Assembly (NCBI GenBank): GCA_021229015.1
Contig: CM037783.1
Location: forward strand, 22,515,289 to 22,579,288
Origin: Solen grandis
Taxonomy: Eukaryota > Mollusca > Bivalvia > Adapedonta > Solenidae
Direction: 5' to 3'
DNA length: 64,000 nt
Position numbers and translations under genes: made by a program. Within the stretch, counting starts at the first letter, position 1. Each line of letters begins with the position of its first letter. This document shows positions 47,501 to 62,500 of the stretch, one piece after another. The notes under the pieces were generated by a model that saw only the letters and a program-made list of their open reading frames with translations, did not search any database and was not told the DNA's origin.

Positions 47501-50500
47501 AGTGCAGTGCACAAGAACCATAACTCTGCATGTATTTTGAAAGGAGTTATTGCCCTTTGTCATTTTTAATCTTTTGATTTTGTCCGGAGCATAACTCCAA
47601 TACTAAAGTAGCTAGGTTGATGAAACTTCATATGTAGATTGATCTTGATGAGAGGAAGTGCAGTGCATAAGAAAACCACAATGTAAATTCTTAAAGACAG
47701 GTTTTTGCAAACAATAAATATGGATGTGAACCATAATTAGACTGCATTTTTATTCTCCTCAGCTACAGATCTTGGGGGCAAATTGTTTTCTTCTGTGTGT
47801 CAGTATGTGTGTCTCTCTGTCTATCTGTCTGTCTGTCAAAACTTTTTAGCATTGTCCAAAACTTTTGAACCATTGCTCACACTAACTTTAAACCTTACAT
47901 ACATGTAGTCTTTCACTCACGCAAACTTTTGAAACTGTATTCCTACACATGACAGACTTCCGGTGTGGGTATTGATCACCTTTAGTGATAATTTTTTTTT
48001 TTGGTATGCTTATAAGCCCAAATCCTATGTGTGAACATTCGTTTTATGTGTCATGTGAATACATTCTGTGTCAAAGATGGGGGTGGGGGTATGAATCACC
48101 TTCAGTGATAGTTCTAGTTTCTATAGGTTTCAATGATAACTTATATGCTGATTATCTCCCACAAATTAGATAAAAATTGAAAAAACTCTGTGTAAAATAA
48201 CTTTTATTTTTGAATGTCTTCAAAGTGACAAAGTTTCCCATAAATAAAACCATCCAGTGGCAAGATATGGAATATAACTACATGTATAAGGATGGGAAGA
48301 CCTTAACTCACCTGAACACAACATGCTCAATGTGAACTTTTGTGATTGTAATACTTCAGTCTGTGTGTACATAGTCAAATGTCCTTTGTCAAAAAATCTC
48401 AGGGTTTTTTAAAGTCCCAGTATCTTATAGATGTTAGACCTATATCCAAATGCACTTACAACATATATAATTCACTTTTGATTTCATCACTGAAAGACCT
48501 TGAGAAATGCCTAATTTAAAGGAAAGATTCTATAAGAAAAAAAATGCAAATGTGGCTGTCTCGTTCTATATTTAGCTCAAAACAATGACAGCATAAAATT
48601 AACATACATGGGATTTTTCAGAAGTTCATGGATTTTCTTCCTATCTCCTCTACTACCGTGTATCAATATTTATTCAGTCTATAGAAAAAGTCCATGAACT
48701 TCAGAAACACCCCATGGGCATCCGTGATTTTACTGAACAAGCTCCGCCCATCTTTCTCACTATTTTGCCCTGTCTGAACAACTAAGACTTCTGGCCGAAT
48801 ATTTCAATATGTGGGCTTAATTAAACGTTAAGAGGTTAATCAAACATCATTTGAGGCTTTGCTAATTAGAAATTTTGAAAAATATATTTTTCCCTGCTAA
48901 AACGCACTGGGGCTTTAATGCCCTCGCCATGAAATGGCGGCGGGCATATAGTGTTACAGCTGTCCGTGTATGTTTTAGTGTGTTTGTGTGTGTGTGCAAG
49001 AATTTGTGTCCCAGCTGTAGTTTTGTTATGTATTGTCACTTTTTAAAATAACTTGGCACAAGTGATCCTTAGGACAAGACATTGTGTCATGAACAAAAAC
49101 CAGGTTGCAAGCTTGAAGGTCAATGTCACAGCACTCAGCACTTTAAATCTTGTCCCAGCTGTAACTTTGGTCTTGGTTGGTTGTTTTTCAAATAACTTGG
49201 CACAAGTTATCCTTAGGACAAGACATTGTGTCACGAACAAGAACAATAATGCGAGCTTGAAGGTCAAGGTCACAGCACTCAGTTGACCTTTAAATCTTGT
49301 CTCAGCTGTAACTTTGTTATGTATAGTGGTGTTTTGGACAAGATGAATTTTGTAAAACAAGTACCAGAATGCTAGCTTGAAGGTGAAAGTCACATCACTT
49401 GGTTTAGGTCAGGGTCACAGCACTCATTTGATCTTAAAATCATCCTTCATATTTCCAATTTTTCATCAGATTCACTGACAAAAATATCATCTAATAAACA
49501 AAAAGGCAGGGGCATCCATGTCCTATGGACACATTTCTAGTTTACTGAAACCAATAGGAAGATTTAAATTTCATTTTGCAGAAATAATAACCTCATTGAA
49601 ATCTACCATAATCGCTGAAACAAAAGTGATCCCTTGAAAAAAAAATTAATCTACGGGGTTGGATAGTATATATATATGTATGTATAAGTATCCTATATAA
49701 ACAATAGGTAAATTTCTCTGAAACTGTTGATCATAATTCAGTATAATTTGGCTAAATGAAACGTCTCTAAGTGCATGAAAGAAATATATGAATCAAGGAT
49801 GATTCTGTTTAAAATGAGGCTTCCAAGGAGTGGGGCTGGTCATATGTTATTATTTTTACATGTATTTAACCAATCTTGAATCAAGTTGCAGTTGAATGTC
49901 ACTCAGGTAAATCAAGTAACCAGAATTGTGTTAAATAAGTTGATGTTACTTAGGTGAGTGATTTAGGGCCTCTATGGCCCTCTTACAAGATTAGTGTAAC
50001 AAAATGACATGTATCTATTGTGTTGCAGTACACTGTGAGGTTGGGAAATATCTAGAAGGAGATGAATGTGTGGCTTGTAAAACTGGAACATACAAGAACA
50101 CAACAGGTAAGGCGAAAAAAAATAAGTTGTTTGTTTCCACAAACATCTCAAAAAAATAGGGTTGGTAGGTCAGCTAAACCTTTTTTATTTTTAACTTTTT
50201 TTAATTTTTACCATATTAGCTTGACTGTTAGAAGAATATGAGAGCTATTGCAGTCACCCTTGTGTCAGCGTCGGTGTTGGCGTTGCAGCTTTTGGTTAAA
50301 GTTTTGCATGCAAGTTACTATCAACCTTATATCTCAATAACCATTTATGGTATTGACTTAAAAGTTTATGAATATATTAAGGGGCATCAGACGACCAATG
50401 TAGATAATTCTTGATTGAATTTATTTAATATAAATCATGGCCCCTTTTGAACTTAGAAATTTTCATTAAAGTTTTGCAAGCAATAGAAATTTGGTTAAAG

Positions 50501-53500
50501 TTTTGCATGCAGGCTACTATTTAGCTTGTATCTCAATAACCATTGAAAGTTTAAGAATATGTTTAGAGGCATCAGACAACCAAGGTAGATAACTCTTGAT
50601 GGAATATATTACAAGTTATGGCCCTTTTTAACTTAGAAATTTTGGTTAAAGATTTGCAGGCAAGGTACTCTCATGCTTATATCTCAGAGTCCAGGCATGG
50701 GATTGATTTGAAACATCTTTAATATGTTTAGGGGTATCATACTATCAAGAAGATAACTCTTGATGGAATATATTACAAATTTCGGTCCCTTTTTAACTTA
50801 GAATTTTGGTTAAAGTTTTGCATGCAAGGAATTTCATGCTTATATTTCAGTAACCAGGCATAAGGTTGATTTGAAACTTCTTTAATATGTTCAGTAGTAT
50901 CATACTCTAGTGGCAGATTAGGGCTACTCTACTCTTTGACTTAGACTTTTTGGTTAAAGTTTTACATGCCAGCTACTATCCAGCTTTTGCCTCAGAAATT
51001 GTTTATATTATTGACTAGAAAGTTTGGGAGTGTGTTCAGGGGCGTCAGAAAACCAAGGAGGATAACTCTTGGACTGAATTTTATACAAATTATAACCTTT
51101 TCTAACTTGGATTTTTGGTTAAAGTTTTGCATGCAGTGTTATTAATGCTTATGTCTCAGGAACTAGGCATGATTTTAGACTTCATAAACAAATTTAGGGG
51201 TATTAGACTATCAAGGTATTTCATTTTTGACTATTATTATATACAGGGTATATAGAGGGAAAAAATTAAAATAGATTTCCATTGATTTACTGACAATCAT
51301 TTTGAATAGTTGAGCATGCTGTCCTCTGACAGCTCTTGTATTTTTAGATGAATTGACAAAAAAAAAAGTGTTTTGCAACAGTAGTAGCCCGAATGCTATG
51401 AAAAAAAGTTTAGGGTCAGTGCAAAAAAAAAAAAGAGTTGGTCAGGTGAATGGAAACAAGTCAATTCTTTATTACACCTAATTGAAATAGGGATTTGTGT
51501 TCCGGAGGAGGCTTTCAAAAGTGTCTGAAAACTGATTATCAGACATAGTCAAAAAAGTAATTTCTGTTCAGGGCTCTTGCTCTCCATTTTTTAGTGTCAT
51601 TATGGGGAACCATTTCCTCAGCTAAAAAGTTTTTAAAGCAAAATTCCCATACAATCAAAAAATATAAGAGCTCATATAAATAACAAGAATGGTCAAGTGG
51701 TAGATTGTAGTTCAATAAAATTGTACTGTATACCTTATGTAGTTGGTTTCTATTTCACTTTTAATCAATAATGCAATAAAGGATAGGCTTCTGATGAAAC
51801 CTGTTTTAATAACCAAGATCCGACTACAATACAAACTTTAAAAATCTTCTTCTCTGAATTTGTTCATAAGTATTCAGTGTTATTTGGTAGAAAAAATCTC
51901 AGGCTTTATTTTCACTAACAGTACATTGCACTACACAAAACATTAAAAAAAAACCAGAAAAAAACCCCCCAAAAACTTACATATTCCTGAACACCAAATA
52001 ACTGGAATATTTGATTACTGGTACTTAATTAAGTTGACCTGAACAATTCCCATACTTAAAAAACAATATTTGCTTAAAAAAAGGGGGGGGGAGATATTTG
52101 GGCTTTTTTATAGGAGAAACATATTCAATGAAAGGCACCCAAAGGATTTAAGTATAACTTAAAGTAAGAGGAATAACAGCTAAACCTCTCAACAAAAAAT
52201 GTCAAAACTAATTACTGATGTTAAGGGTCACCTGGTAATATCCCAAATGACTAATACTGTAGTACTGATAATAATGTTGAGGCAAAAAGTTAAATGACTA
52301 ATACTGTAGTACTGATAATTCTGTTGAGGTAAAAGGTTAAATGACATATATACTGTGTAAAGTTAAATGATAATATATGTATGTAGGTAAAAGGTTAAAT
52401 GACTAATACTGTAGTACTGATAATTCTGTTGAGGTAAAAGGTTAAATGACTAATACTGTAGTACTGATAATAATGTTGAGGTAAAAGGTTAAATGACTAA
52501 TACTGTAGTACTGATAATTCTGTTGAGGTAAAAGGTTAAATGACTAATACTGTAGTACTGATAATAATGTTGAGGTAAAAGGTTAAATGACTAATACTGT
52601 AGTACTGATATTAATGTTGAGGTAAAAGGTTAAATAACTAATACTGTAGTACTGATTATTCTGTTGAGGTAAAAGGTTAAATGACTAATACTGTAGTACT
52701 GATAATAATGTTGAGGTAAAAGGTTAAATGACTAATACTGTAGTACTGATAATAATGTTGAGGTAAAAGGTTAAATGACTAATACTGTAGTACTGATAAT
52801 AATGTTGAGGTAAAAGGTTAAATGTATTATTTGTGACATGATTTTGTAGGTAATGGAGCTTGCACCCCCTGTCCAGCCAACTCGACTTCGCTGGTTACTG
52901 GAGCCTCCAACTCAAATCAGTGTGATACAAGTAAGCAAGGTTTTTTGATGTGAGGAAATATTTGCTTAACCCATCCTTAGATATACTGTCTGAAAGAAGA
53001 AATTTCAAAATTAGAGTTACCTTGTCTTTAAAAGTACTTTTTGAAAGGAGGACTTGATAATATATTTAAAAGAAGGTAATCCATCCTTCATTAAATCATA
53101 ATCATGATTCTTCAAATGTGTAAAAAGACTTCATTGCAAATGCAAGCATCCATTAATTTGGGAGTTATAGGCTCTTTTGCTCAAAGTTTATAAAGGATTG
53201 CATTTATTATAAAATTCCCCTGATCACTTGATGGACCACGATCACAATGGCATGATGGATGGATTACCTTAAAGAGTTTGACATTTTATCTGTAAGGTAG
53301 GGTTAACATTGTTCATTGTGAGAGGATGTGCAAGTTTCTCAATTTGCCCAGGTCTTTAAGAATTTTTTCTATAAGTAAATACATTTTTGTACTCTCTGTC
53401 TTTACAGTTGTGTGTTCGGCTGGGACGTTCAGGCAACCATCCCAAAAGACTGAATGCACACCATGCCCTTTGAACCAGTTTCAGCCCGACATTGGGACCA

Positions 53501-56500
53501 CTTCCTGTCTCAACTGTTCTCAAGGCAATATTACTATGCAGACTGGCTCCGTCAACGTTGACCAGTGTGTTCGTAAGTATAGGCCCATAGATTTGATCTG
53601 CATGCAGCTTTTGCAAGATTTGATGGTGGAATATCTTAGAACTGTAATTATACACTTGCAAACAAATGTTTCAGGAGGTATACTGAAATCACCATGTTGA
53701 TTGATTGGTTGGTTGGTTGGTTGGTTGGTCGGTCGGTCGGTCGGTCTTTCTTTCTGTCCCCCAAAAGGAATTTTTTCCATAACTTTTGTCATAATTAAAC
53801 AACATATCTTGACCATGATGTGGGACATGTTTACATTGTGTGAAGATAAAGCTCTGATATTGCTTTTGTTGCTGCTTACCGTCTGTCCCAAAATAGAATT
53901 TTCTTTTGTCAAGAATGTGATATGACATTCAAGTTTGGTACTTAATTTTGTATACTTTGTGTAGAGATAAAGCTTAGATGTACTATTTGGGTCTGATAGG
54001 TCGAGGTCACTGATACTAAAATTAGGTTATCCCCCAAAACTGAATTAATGAGCTATTGTAATCTAGTTTGGAACTCATATAGTTTGTGTGAAAATAAAGT
54101 CTTGGTAAGTGTTGGGGTGTGATGGGTCAAGGTCACTATTACTAAAAATGGACTTCATTATATTAATAATGTTAGTTTGTTTGTTTGTTGGGTTTAATGT
54201 TCCACCGACAGTATTTCAGACATTTGGAGATGATGTCTACTTGAGACAGATTTAGTGCTGCCATACTGCAGTATCACGCCGTAGACATGTGGCATACCAC
54301 ACTCAGTCACGTTATCCTGACACTGGGCCAACCAGTCCTGGAACTGCCCTTAATATCCTTTAACATGAATAAGATGTTTTAGCAATGTTTTGAACATATC
54401 TATATTTTAGAGCAGGTGAAGGTGATCAGCACAACAACAGTGGGTTACCTTGATCTATTATTAACACAACATTTTTGACCCTCACCAAGGTCTTCTTCAG
54501 GGTACAAAAAAATGTAACAAATCAAGGCGCTTTTTGATCATGTGATACAGATATAAATAAAAATAATTTTCTAAAAATAGATTGTTACTAAGTTATGCAT
54601 GCTAAAAATAGTTGTACATGTATAAATAGACATATACATAAAAGAGATTAGTATGTATACCTTTAAAATAAATATACAAAAATATATCTTAAATTTTACA
54701 AAATATATATTATAAAAAGAATGTATTGTCACAGTTTTATTATAATCTACTTCCTTGTTTTTGTCCTGTAAATTGTATCTGTGCTGCTGCGGGTAGATGC
54801 CGTCTGCTGGTAGATGCTGTCTGCTGGTGGATGCCATCTGCTGGTGGATGTTGTCTGCTGGTGAATGTTGTCTGCTGGTGGATGCCTCTGCTGGTGGATG
54901 TCGTCTGCTGGTGGATGTTGTCTGCTGGTAGATGTTGTCTGCTGGTGGATGTCATCTGCTGGTGGATGTTGTCTGCTGGTGGATGCCATCTGCTGGTGGA
55001 TGTGGTCTGCTGGTGGATGTCATCTGCTGGTGGATGTCGTCTGCAGGTGGATGCTGTCTGCTGGTAGATGTTGTCTGCTGGTGGATGCTGTCTTCTAGTG
55101 GATGCCCTCTGCTGGTGGATGTCATCTGCTGGTGGGTGCGGTCTGCTGGTGGATGTCGTCTGCTGGTGGATGCGGTCTGCTGGTAGATGCTGTCTGCTGG
55201 TAGATGCTGTCTGCTGGTGGATGCCATCTGCTGGTGGATGTCATCTGCTGGTGGGTGTCATCTGCTGGTGGATGTCATCTGCTGGTGGATGCCATCTGCT
55301 GGTGGATGCCATATTCTGGTGGATGCCATCTGCTGGTGGATGTCGTCTTCTGGTGGATGCTGTCTGCTGGTAGATGTTGTCTGCTGGTGGATGCTGTCTT
55401 CTGGTGGATGCCCTCTGCTGGTGGATGTCATCTGCTGGTGGATGCGGTCTGCTGGTGGATGTCGTCTGCTGGTAGATGCTGTCTGCTGGTAGATGCTGTC
55501 TGCTGGTGGATGCCATCTGCTGGTGGATGTGGTCTGCTGGTGGATGTCATCTGCTGGTGGATGTCATCTGCTGGTGGATGTGGTCTGCTGGTGGATGTTG
55601 TCTGCTGGTGGATGTGGTCTGCTGGTGGATGCTGTCTGCTGGTGGATGCTGTCTGCTGGTGGATGTCATCTGCTGGTGGATGTGGTCTGCTGGTGGATGT
55701 CGTCTGCTGGTGGATGTGGTCTGCTGGTGGATGCCATCTGCTGGTGGATGTCATCTGCTGGTGGATGTGGTCTGCTGGTGGATGTCGTCTGCTGGTGGAA
55801 GCGGTCTGCTGGTAGATGCTGTCTTCTGGTGGATGCCCTCTGCTGGTGGATGTCATCTGCTGGTGGATGTGGTCTGCTGGTGGATGTCATCTGCTGGTGG
55901 ATGCGATCTGCTGGTGGATGTGGTCTGCTGGTGGATGTCGTCTGCTGGTGGATGTCATCTGCTGGTGGATGTGGTCTGCTGGTGGATGTCGTCTGCTGGT
56001 GGATGCCGTCTGCTGGTGGATGCTGTCTGCTGGTGGATGTGGTCTGCTGGTGGATGCTGTCTGCTGTTGGATGTCGTCTGCTGGTGTATGCTGTCTTCTG
56101 GTAGATGCTGTCTGCTGGTAGATGTTGTCTGCTGGTGGATGTTGTCTGCTGGTAGTGTTGTTCAGGGATGTTGTCTACTGGTAGATGCCGTCTGCTGGTG
56201 GATGTTGTCTGCTAGGGATGTTGTCTGCTTGTGGTCTGCTGGTGGATGTCATCTGCTGGTGGATGTGGTCTGCTGGTGGATGTTGTCTGCTGGTGATGTT
56301 GTCTGCTGGTGGATGTTGTCTGCTGGTAGATGTTGTCTGCTGGTGGATGCCGTCTGCTGGTGGATGTTGTCTGCTGGTAGATGTTGTCTGCTAGGGATGT
56401 TGTCTGCTGGTAGATGCCGTCTGCTGGTGGATGTTGTCTGCTGGTGGATGAGGTCTGCTGGTAGATGCTGTCTGCTGGTGGATGTTGTCTGCTGGTAGAT

Positions 56501-59500
56501 GTCGTCTGCTGGTGGATGAGGTCTGCTGGTAGATGCTGTCTGCTGGTGGATGCCGTCTGCTGGTGGATGCCGTCTGCTGGTGGATGCTGTCTGCTGGTGG
56601 ATGCTGTCTTCTGGTGGATGTCGTCTCTAGTTTGTTGTTTGTTGTGGATGCTCTTGCAGTACTCTTTATTACAATGTTTTGAACATATCTATATCTTGTG
56701 TGAAAGGATAATAATATTAAGGTACATTTTTGACTCATTCATCATGAGAATTGTTCTTTAACTTAAATTCATAGTTACTGTTTTCAACATTTAGAACATA
56801 CTTCCATACTGTGACAGAGAAGTATGCGGAAGTACGAGTCACCTCTGTGACAGTTGTAGTTATCATTTGTCAAATTCCGATTGTCATACTGGTCTTTACC
56901 CTTTAAGTAATTGACTGTTGAGTTCTTACCTAATATTGTTTGAAAGAAATTGGTTATTTTTCTTGGAAAAGTAATTAATCGACCGTATTTCTCAAATGTG
57001 TAACCAAAATCCAATTAATTGGTGTCATCATCATCTCAAAACCTTTTTAAAAAACAAATATACGGCACTGACTTGCACCATAAAAGTTGAAACTAGCTAG
57101 AAGAGTCACTATATTGTAAAGGTTGTTCTGTAGCCTGGAATAAGTAACCAGAGACATAAATAATTTTCAGCACCAAGACCTTTCAAACAAATACATATCC
57201 TCACACACATTTTTCTATGCATTTATCCTAATAACAACCTCTTTCATGATACTGAAAGTTAACAAAATTTAACAAGTAGGATTCCCTTATTTTCAAATTG
57301 ACTGTATAAGAGTTTTGCTGAATTCAAAGAGTATTAAGTAAGAATTCACTGTACTAAGCTAATCAATGAAGGGACTGTCCAGTAACTCAGAACTTCAGGT
57401 TTAGTGGGGTATTTATTTTGTTAAAACTGCTGCCTCTTGCATTATTTTACAAGAATACCGGGAATATTGAAGATAAATGGGTATTTTCAGTAAAATGAAT
57501 GTTTGTTCAACTTTCAAAGGGAATAATTTTGTTTTCAATATTAGTCAATAAATTACTGTAAAAATTAATCCTTCATCTCGGCCAAGTGTGCAATTCTTTC
57601 CTGGCATATGATAGAGAATAGATTGGTGTGTACTGTTGTGGGGGGGGGGGGGGAATGACTTTCAATCAAGCACCTATGATACTGAAGATTCATACAAAAC
57701 ACAATAAAATGTTGTACATTTTCAAAGAAAGCCAGTGACTGCTTTTGAGGTTTCAGCAACAAGTTGTATATTTCAGCATTGTGCCAGGCAGGTCAGCAGT
57801 ACAATCCCTCAACAAAGACTTGCTCCCCATGTCCAGTGGGTGCCTACAAAGTTTCAGCAGGAAATGTCAACAATTGCACCAGCTGCTCTACAAACTTCAC
57901 AACCCTGTCAGAGGGCTCGACTTCAGCGAACAACTGCTCAGAAGGTAAGCCAATGACACAATGACTGAGTCTTTATCTTTTATGTTGAGAGGTTGTGTTC
58001 AATGACTCCAAATACAAAGGATCAGAGTTAAAGGGCTGCTTTAGATTCTTAAATGACTTCTCTTGGAAGGGATCTTTTCAATATTTACAAATACAAGGGT
58101 TGTTTTTAAAGTTTGTTGAATTGTAATCAGACAGAGTATAGTTGAGGCAGCATGCAATAAAATAGTCATACATAAACTTGAACAATTATTTGATCTTGGA
58201 AAACCAGCTGCATATACATAAAAATAACAACTGAAATATAAATATGAAATGCATACCAGGAGCATGTCAATGTCAAAATGACGTTGCTAAAACATCAAGT
58301 ATCGTGTAAGTAAAGTGATTGCTGCACCTGTCCACATTATCACATGCAAGATGAATGCACTTTGTCATGTCTGCTGATCCATTTGCTGTTTGTTTCTATA
58401 TAATGATGCTACAATAATGTGAGTCTTTTATAAGTAAATTCAGCAACTAAATTATAGGTAATTCCATGTACAATCACCAGTTTTGCTATCTAGAACCTTT
58501 TTGCTTTAGGACCATTTGGTCCAAGAAGAAAATTAAAAAAAACATATGTTTGCCGGCACTTTCCTGGATTCTTCCTTCATTGTGGATGGTAAGTGTAGGG
58601 TTTTCCATTTGGATGACATAGCTGTAGTCATCAGATGATATCAGCCATATCTCTTCCGAATTGATAATTATGTGCAAAAATCAGTCACCTTCAGCCTTGT
58701 TGTGGTTAGGAAACAATTTGGAACATCACACTCGGTGTTCCTTTTCATTGTCTGTGAATTATCAGTGTACATGTAAAAAACGTGCACCAACTTCTGACAA
58801 GTTCATTTCTCATCCATTCCTAGAGCCCAAAATAAAGCATACCCTGGCAGATTCTGGTACATCTTTTTGCCAGATATTTTAGGTTAACAGAGGGGTTGCA
58901 CATTATATGATGATATACAGGTTTTCAGTTGTTTTATTCCATCTAACTCCAAGCCAATTAATATGATAATATGCCATAAAGTCTATACCAGAATAAACAA
59001 TACCAGGTTACTGCTTTTGTTTTATTAGTTACTATACTGTTAAATTTTATGACTAAATGATCGCAAGAAAATAAATCAGCATGATGAAAGCTGTTTTTGA
59101 TGCAAATAAGTTTATGTTCTGGGATCTCACAATGTACAGGAGAAAAATGTTAGGAAATGTCTGTTAGTTGGAAGAATTTTGACAGGTGACATTGGTCTCC
59201 AGTTGTTATTTAGAATGCAGGGACACGGTTGAGAAATGTCATTTTATGAGAATATGTCACCTTACCCTACCCCTCCTTAATGTAACTGTCCATTGGTAAT
59301 TTTATGCTATGTAAATAGACATTTTACCGTATGTCCAACAGCATGAATTTCAAAACAGCATTTCTTCTTACATGATGTTAAAGGTGATTTTATTTTTAAT
59401 AAGATACCCTGAAAAGTAAGGTGCGCCCTATATGGTGCTGCACCTAATCTGCCAGTGTATAGTTACGGTATCAAGCTCATTAGCAATAGCCCTAATTGTT

Positions 59501-62500
59501 GTCTTTCTATCTTTATTAAGCAAGTCCTTAACAGAACAAGTTACAATAGATGGTCAGTAATCTATGGGATTGTCCTGGATTGACTCTCTCTCTGCTCCTA
59601 AAATGTGAGTGTCATCATACCCTCAGATACAAAGTATATAAGGGCTATGTTGGAGTCACATCAGTCCATCTGTGTGTCCGTCCGCCTGTAGACTTGGTTT
59701 GTCAGCCCTATTTCTCAGATACCTTTGCTCGGATTTTGATGAAAATTTACATAACTGATTATAAGTACCAGTAGCCTTGATTGGCATATTGTTTGCACAT
59801 TATGATCGGCTTGATTTTAATTGAGTTTTGACCCTTTGTTTAATATATTTTATCTCTTCTATTTCTCACTATCTGTGGTTTAATTTTTATTTAACTTCAC
59901 AGCATTGATAAGTACCAAGCCTTGTTGTGCATATTGTTGGCATGTCTTGATCAGCTGGATTTTAAATAGTTATGGCCCTTTGATAAATTTATAGAATATA
60001 TTTTGTCCACAGTACTTTTTGGCTACCAATGGTCTGATTTTAATTTAATTAACTAAGCCTAATTGTGTAAGGTTTTAAATGAGTTATGACCCTTTGTTAT
60101 ATAAATTATTATATTTTGTACACACTATTGTTTGGCTACTAATGGTCTGATTTTTATTTAATTTCACATTGTCAGTAAGTACCCAGTCTAGTTGCACATA
60201 TCGTTTGAACATTATGATCAACTTGATTTTGTATGAGTTACCTTTATTATATTTATAAAAGATGTTTTGTCCAATCTATATCTGAGCTACCATTGGCCAG
60301 ACTTTCATTTAACTTCACTATTATCATAAATAAAAAGCCTACTTGATCATATGGTAGGAATGTCTTGCATAGTTCATTTTCCATTGAGCTATGCCCCTTT
60401 GTAATATTTCTTGAATATATTGCTTTATTTCTCAGCTACGATTGGTCAGATTTTGATTTAACTTCACAGCATTTATAATTTCAAATGTTATTTGCACCTA
60501 TCTTTGGCATGTCTTAATCAGCTTAAATATAATTGAGTTATAGCCCTTTTTGTGTCGCCTGCATAGCATGGCAGACACATAGGGATCACTTTGTCCGTCG
60601 TCGTCGTCGTCGTCGTCGTCGGCGTCGTCGGCGTCACACTTTCTTGTCCGGAGCATAACTCGAAAAGTATTTGAGGTATCACCTTGAAACTTAAAACATG
60701 GATAGATCACATTGAGGTGGAGTGCAGTGCACAAGAATGATAACTCTGACTTTCGTATTTTCTGAGTTATTACCCTTTGTTGATTCTGAGATTTTATTTT
60801 TGTCCGGACCATAACTCAAAAAGTATTTGAGGTATCACCTTGAAACTTAAAACATGGATAGATCACATTGAGGTGGAGTGCAGTGCACAAGAATGAAAAA
60901 ATTTGGTGCTGACTTAAAACTTTATAGATGATAGATCTCATTGAAGAGGAGTGCAGTTCACATAAATGATAACTCTCACTTTCTTTTCTCCTGAGTTATT
61001 GTCCTTTGTTGATTCTCAGTCTTTATTTTTGTCAGGAGCATAACATAAAAAGTATTTGAGATATTGCTTTGAAACTTCATAGATGGAAAGATCTCATGGA
61101 TTTGTAGTGCAGTGCATAAGAATGATAACTCTTTAAAAAGGTTGAGTGCAGTGCACATGAATGATAACTATGTTTCTCTTTTTCCTTGAGTTATTGCCCT
61201 TTGTTGATACTCAGACTTCATTTTTGTCTGGAGCATAACACGAAAAGTATTTGAGGTATTACTTTGAAACCTCACAGGTGGAAAGATCTCATGGAGTGCA
61301 TTGTGCAAGAATGATAACTGTTGTATTTTTGGAGTAATTTCCCTTTGTTTATTTTTTTGGATGTAATTCTTGTGTGGTGCATAACTTGTAAAGTGTTGCC
61401 TTAAACATTTATAGTAGATAGATCTCATTGGTCTGAGTGCAGTACACAAGAATGATAACTCAATAATGATAATGATGACTACAAACTTGCAACATATATA
61501 TAATTAACGTCATAAGTGCTTAATGACGTCATAATTTTTCTTACAGTTAATGTTTTGAATTCATAGTCATTCTGACACTCCTCTGATGAAGACTGTATAG
61601 TCAAAAGTGCTCGGGAAAATTATTACATATTGCACTGTTTGATTTCCCCCCCCCTTGACCTTTTCTGATGAAGATTTTAATATGTGTGTGTGTGTGTTTA
61701 TTTTGTACCTCACAAAATAGATTATGCTTTATCAATAATTTGTCAAAAGATCGATTTTCTAGTCAATTCTTTCATCAAACATGCTTAAATGCAGGCGACA
61801 CAAGTGTTCCGAGGAACACCCACATCTAGTTATATTTATCTAATATTTTTGTCTGTGATTAATGTATGAGTGTATCAGACCACTAACTATTCTTTTTATG
61901 TGTGTTTTTATTTTTATCCTTCAGCTGTGTCAAGGCTGTCTTTGACATGGTCTCAGTAACTATGACAAAGCAGTTCATAATCTGCACTGATAGTTCTTGT
62001 CTATTTATAAGATGATTGATGCTTTTCTGTTTTTTTTATCAAATAGTCGTCTGTTTACCGGGAACCTATTCCAAGATCAACTCAGGACGAGTTATTTGTG
62101 AGGTTTGCCTTGTTGGTTCATACAGTGATGTAAAGAGGGCATCATCTTGTTCTTCCTGCCCCTCTGGCACCACAACTCAGTATAATGGAACAGATAGCAA
62201 TCTGAAATGTATTGGTAAGACATACTTTATTAGTCCTGAAGTGGAAACTATAATAGCCGTTTTAATCCTTTATCTCATGAATATTCATAGAGAAATTTAT
62301 AACTTTATGAATATGTTGATTTACTGACCTTTAAATGGTTTATGAAATGACAGATTTTTTTATTTGGTAAATGATAAATGTCCTTTCTGACAGTCATAAA
62401 CCATGATAAATGTGTCCTAAATACATTTAACTCTTTTTGACAGACTAAACCTTAGTAAATGTTTCTTGCCCTTTTTTTATAGCCCTTATTTATGGTTAAT

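Noticed and set aside
54726..56498. Long Cys/Trp-rich reading up to 340 codons
   Set aside because: It is a 17-bp minisatellite open in all frames on both strands, in an intron, with no start context or splice sites.
58486..58677. Minus-strand protein-like stretch (EEIWLISSDDYSYVIQ)
   Set aside because: No family recognised and no convincing splice pair; left as unassigned intron sequence.
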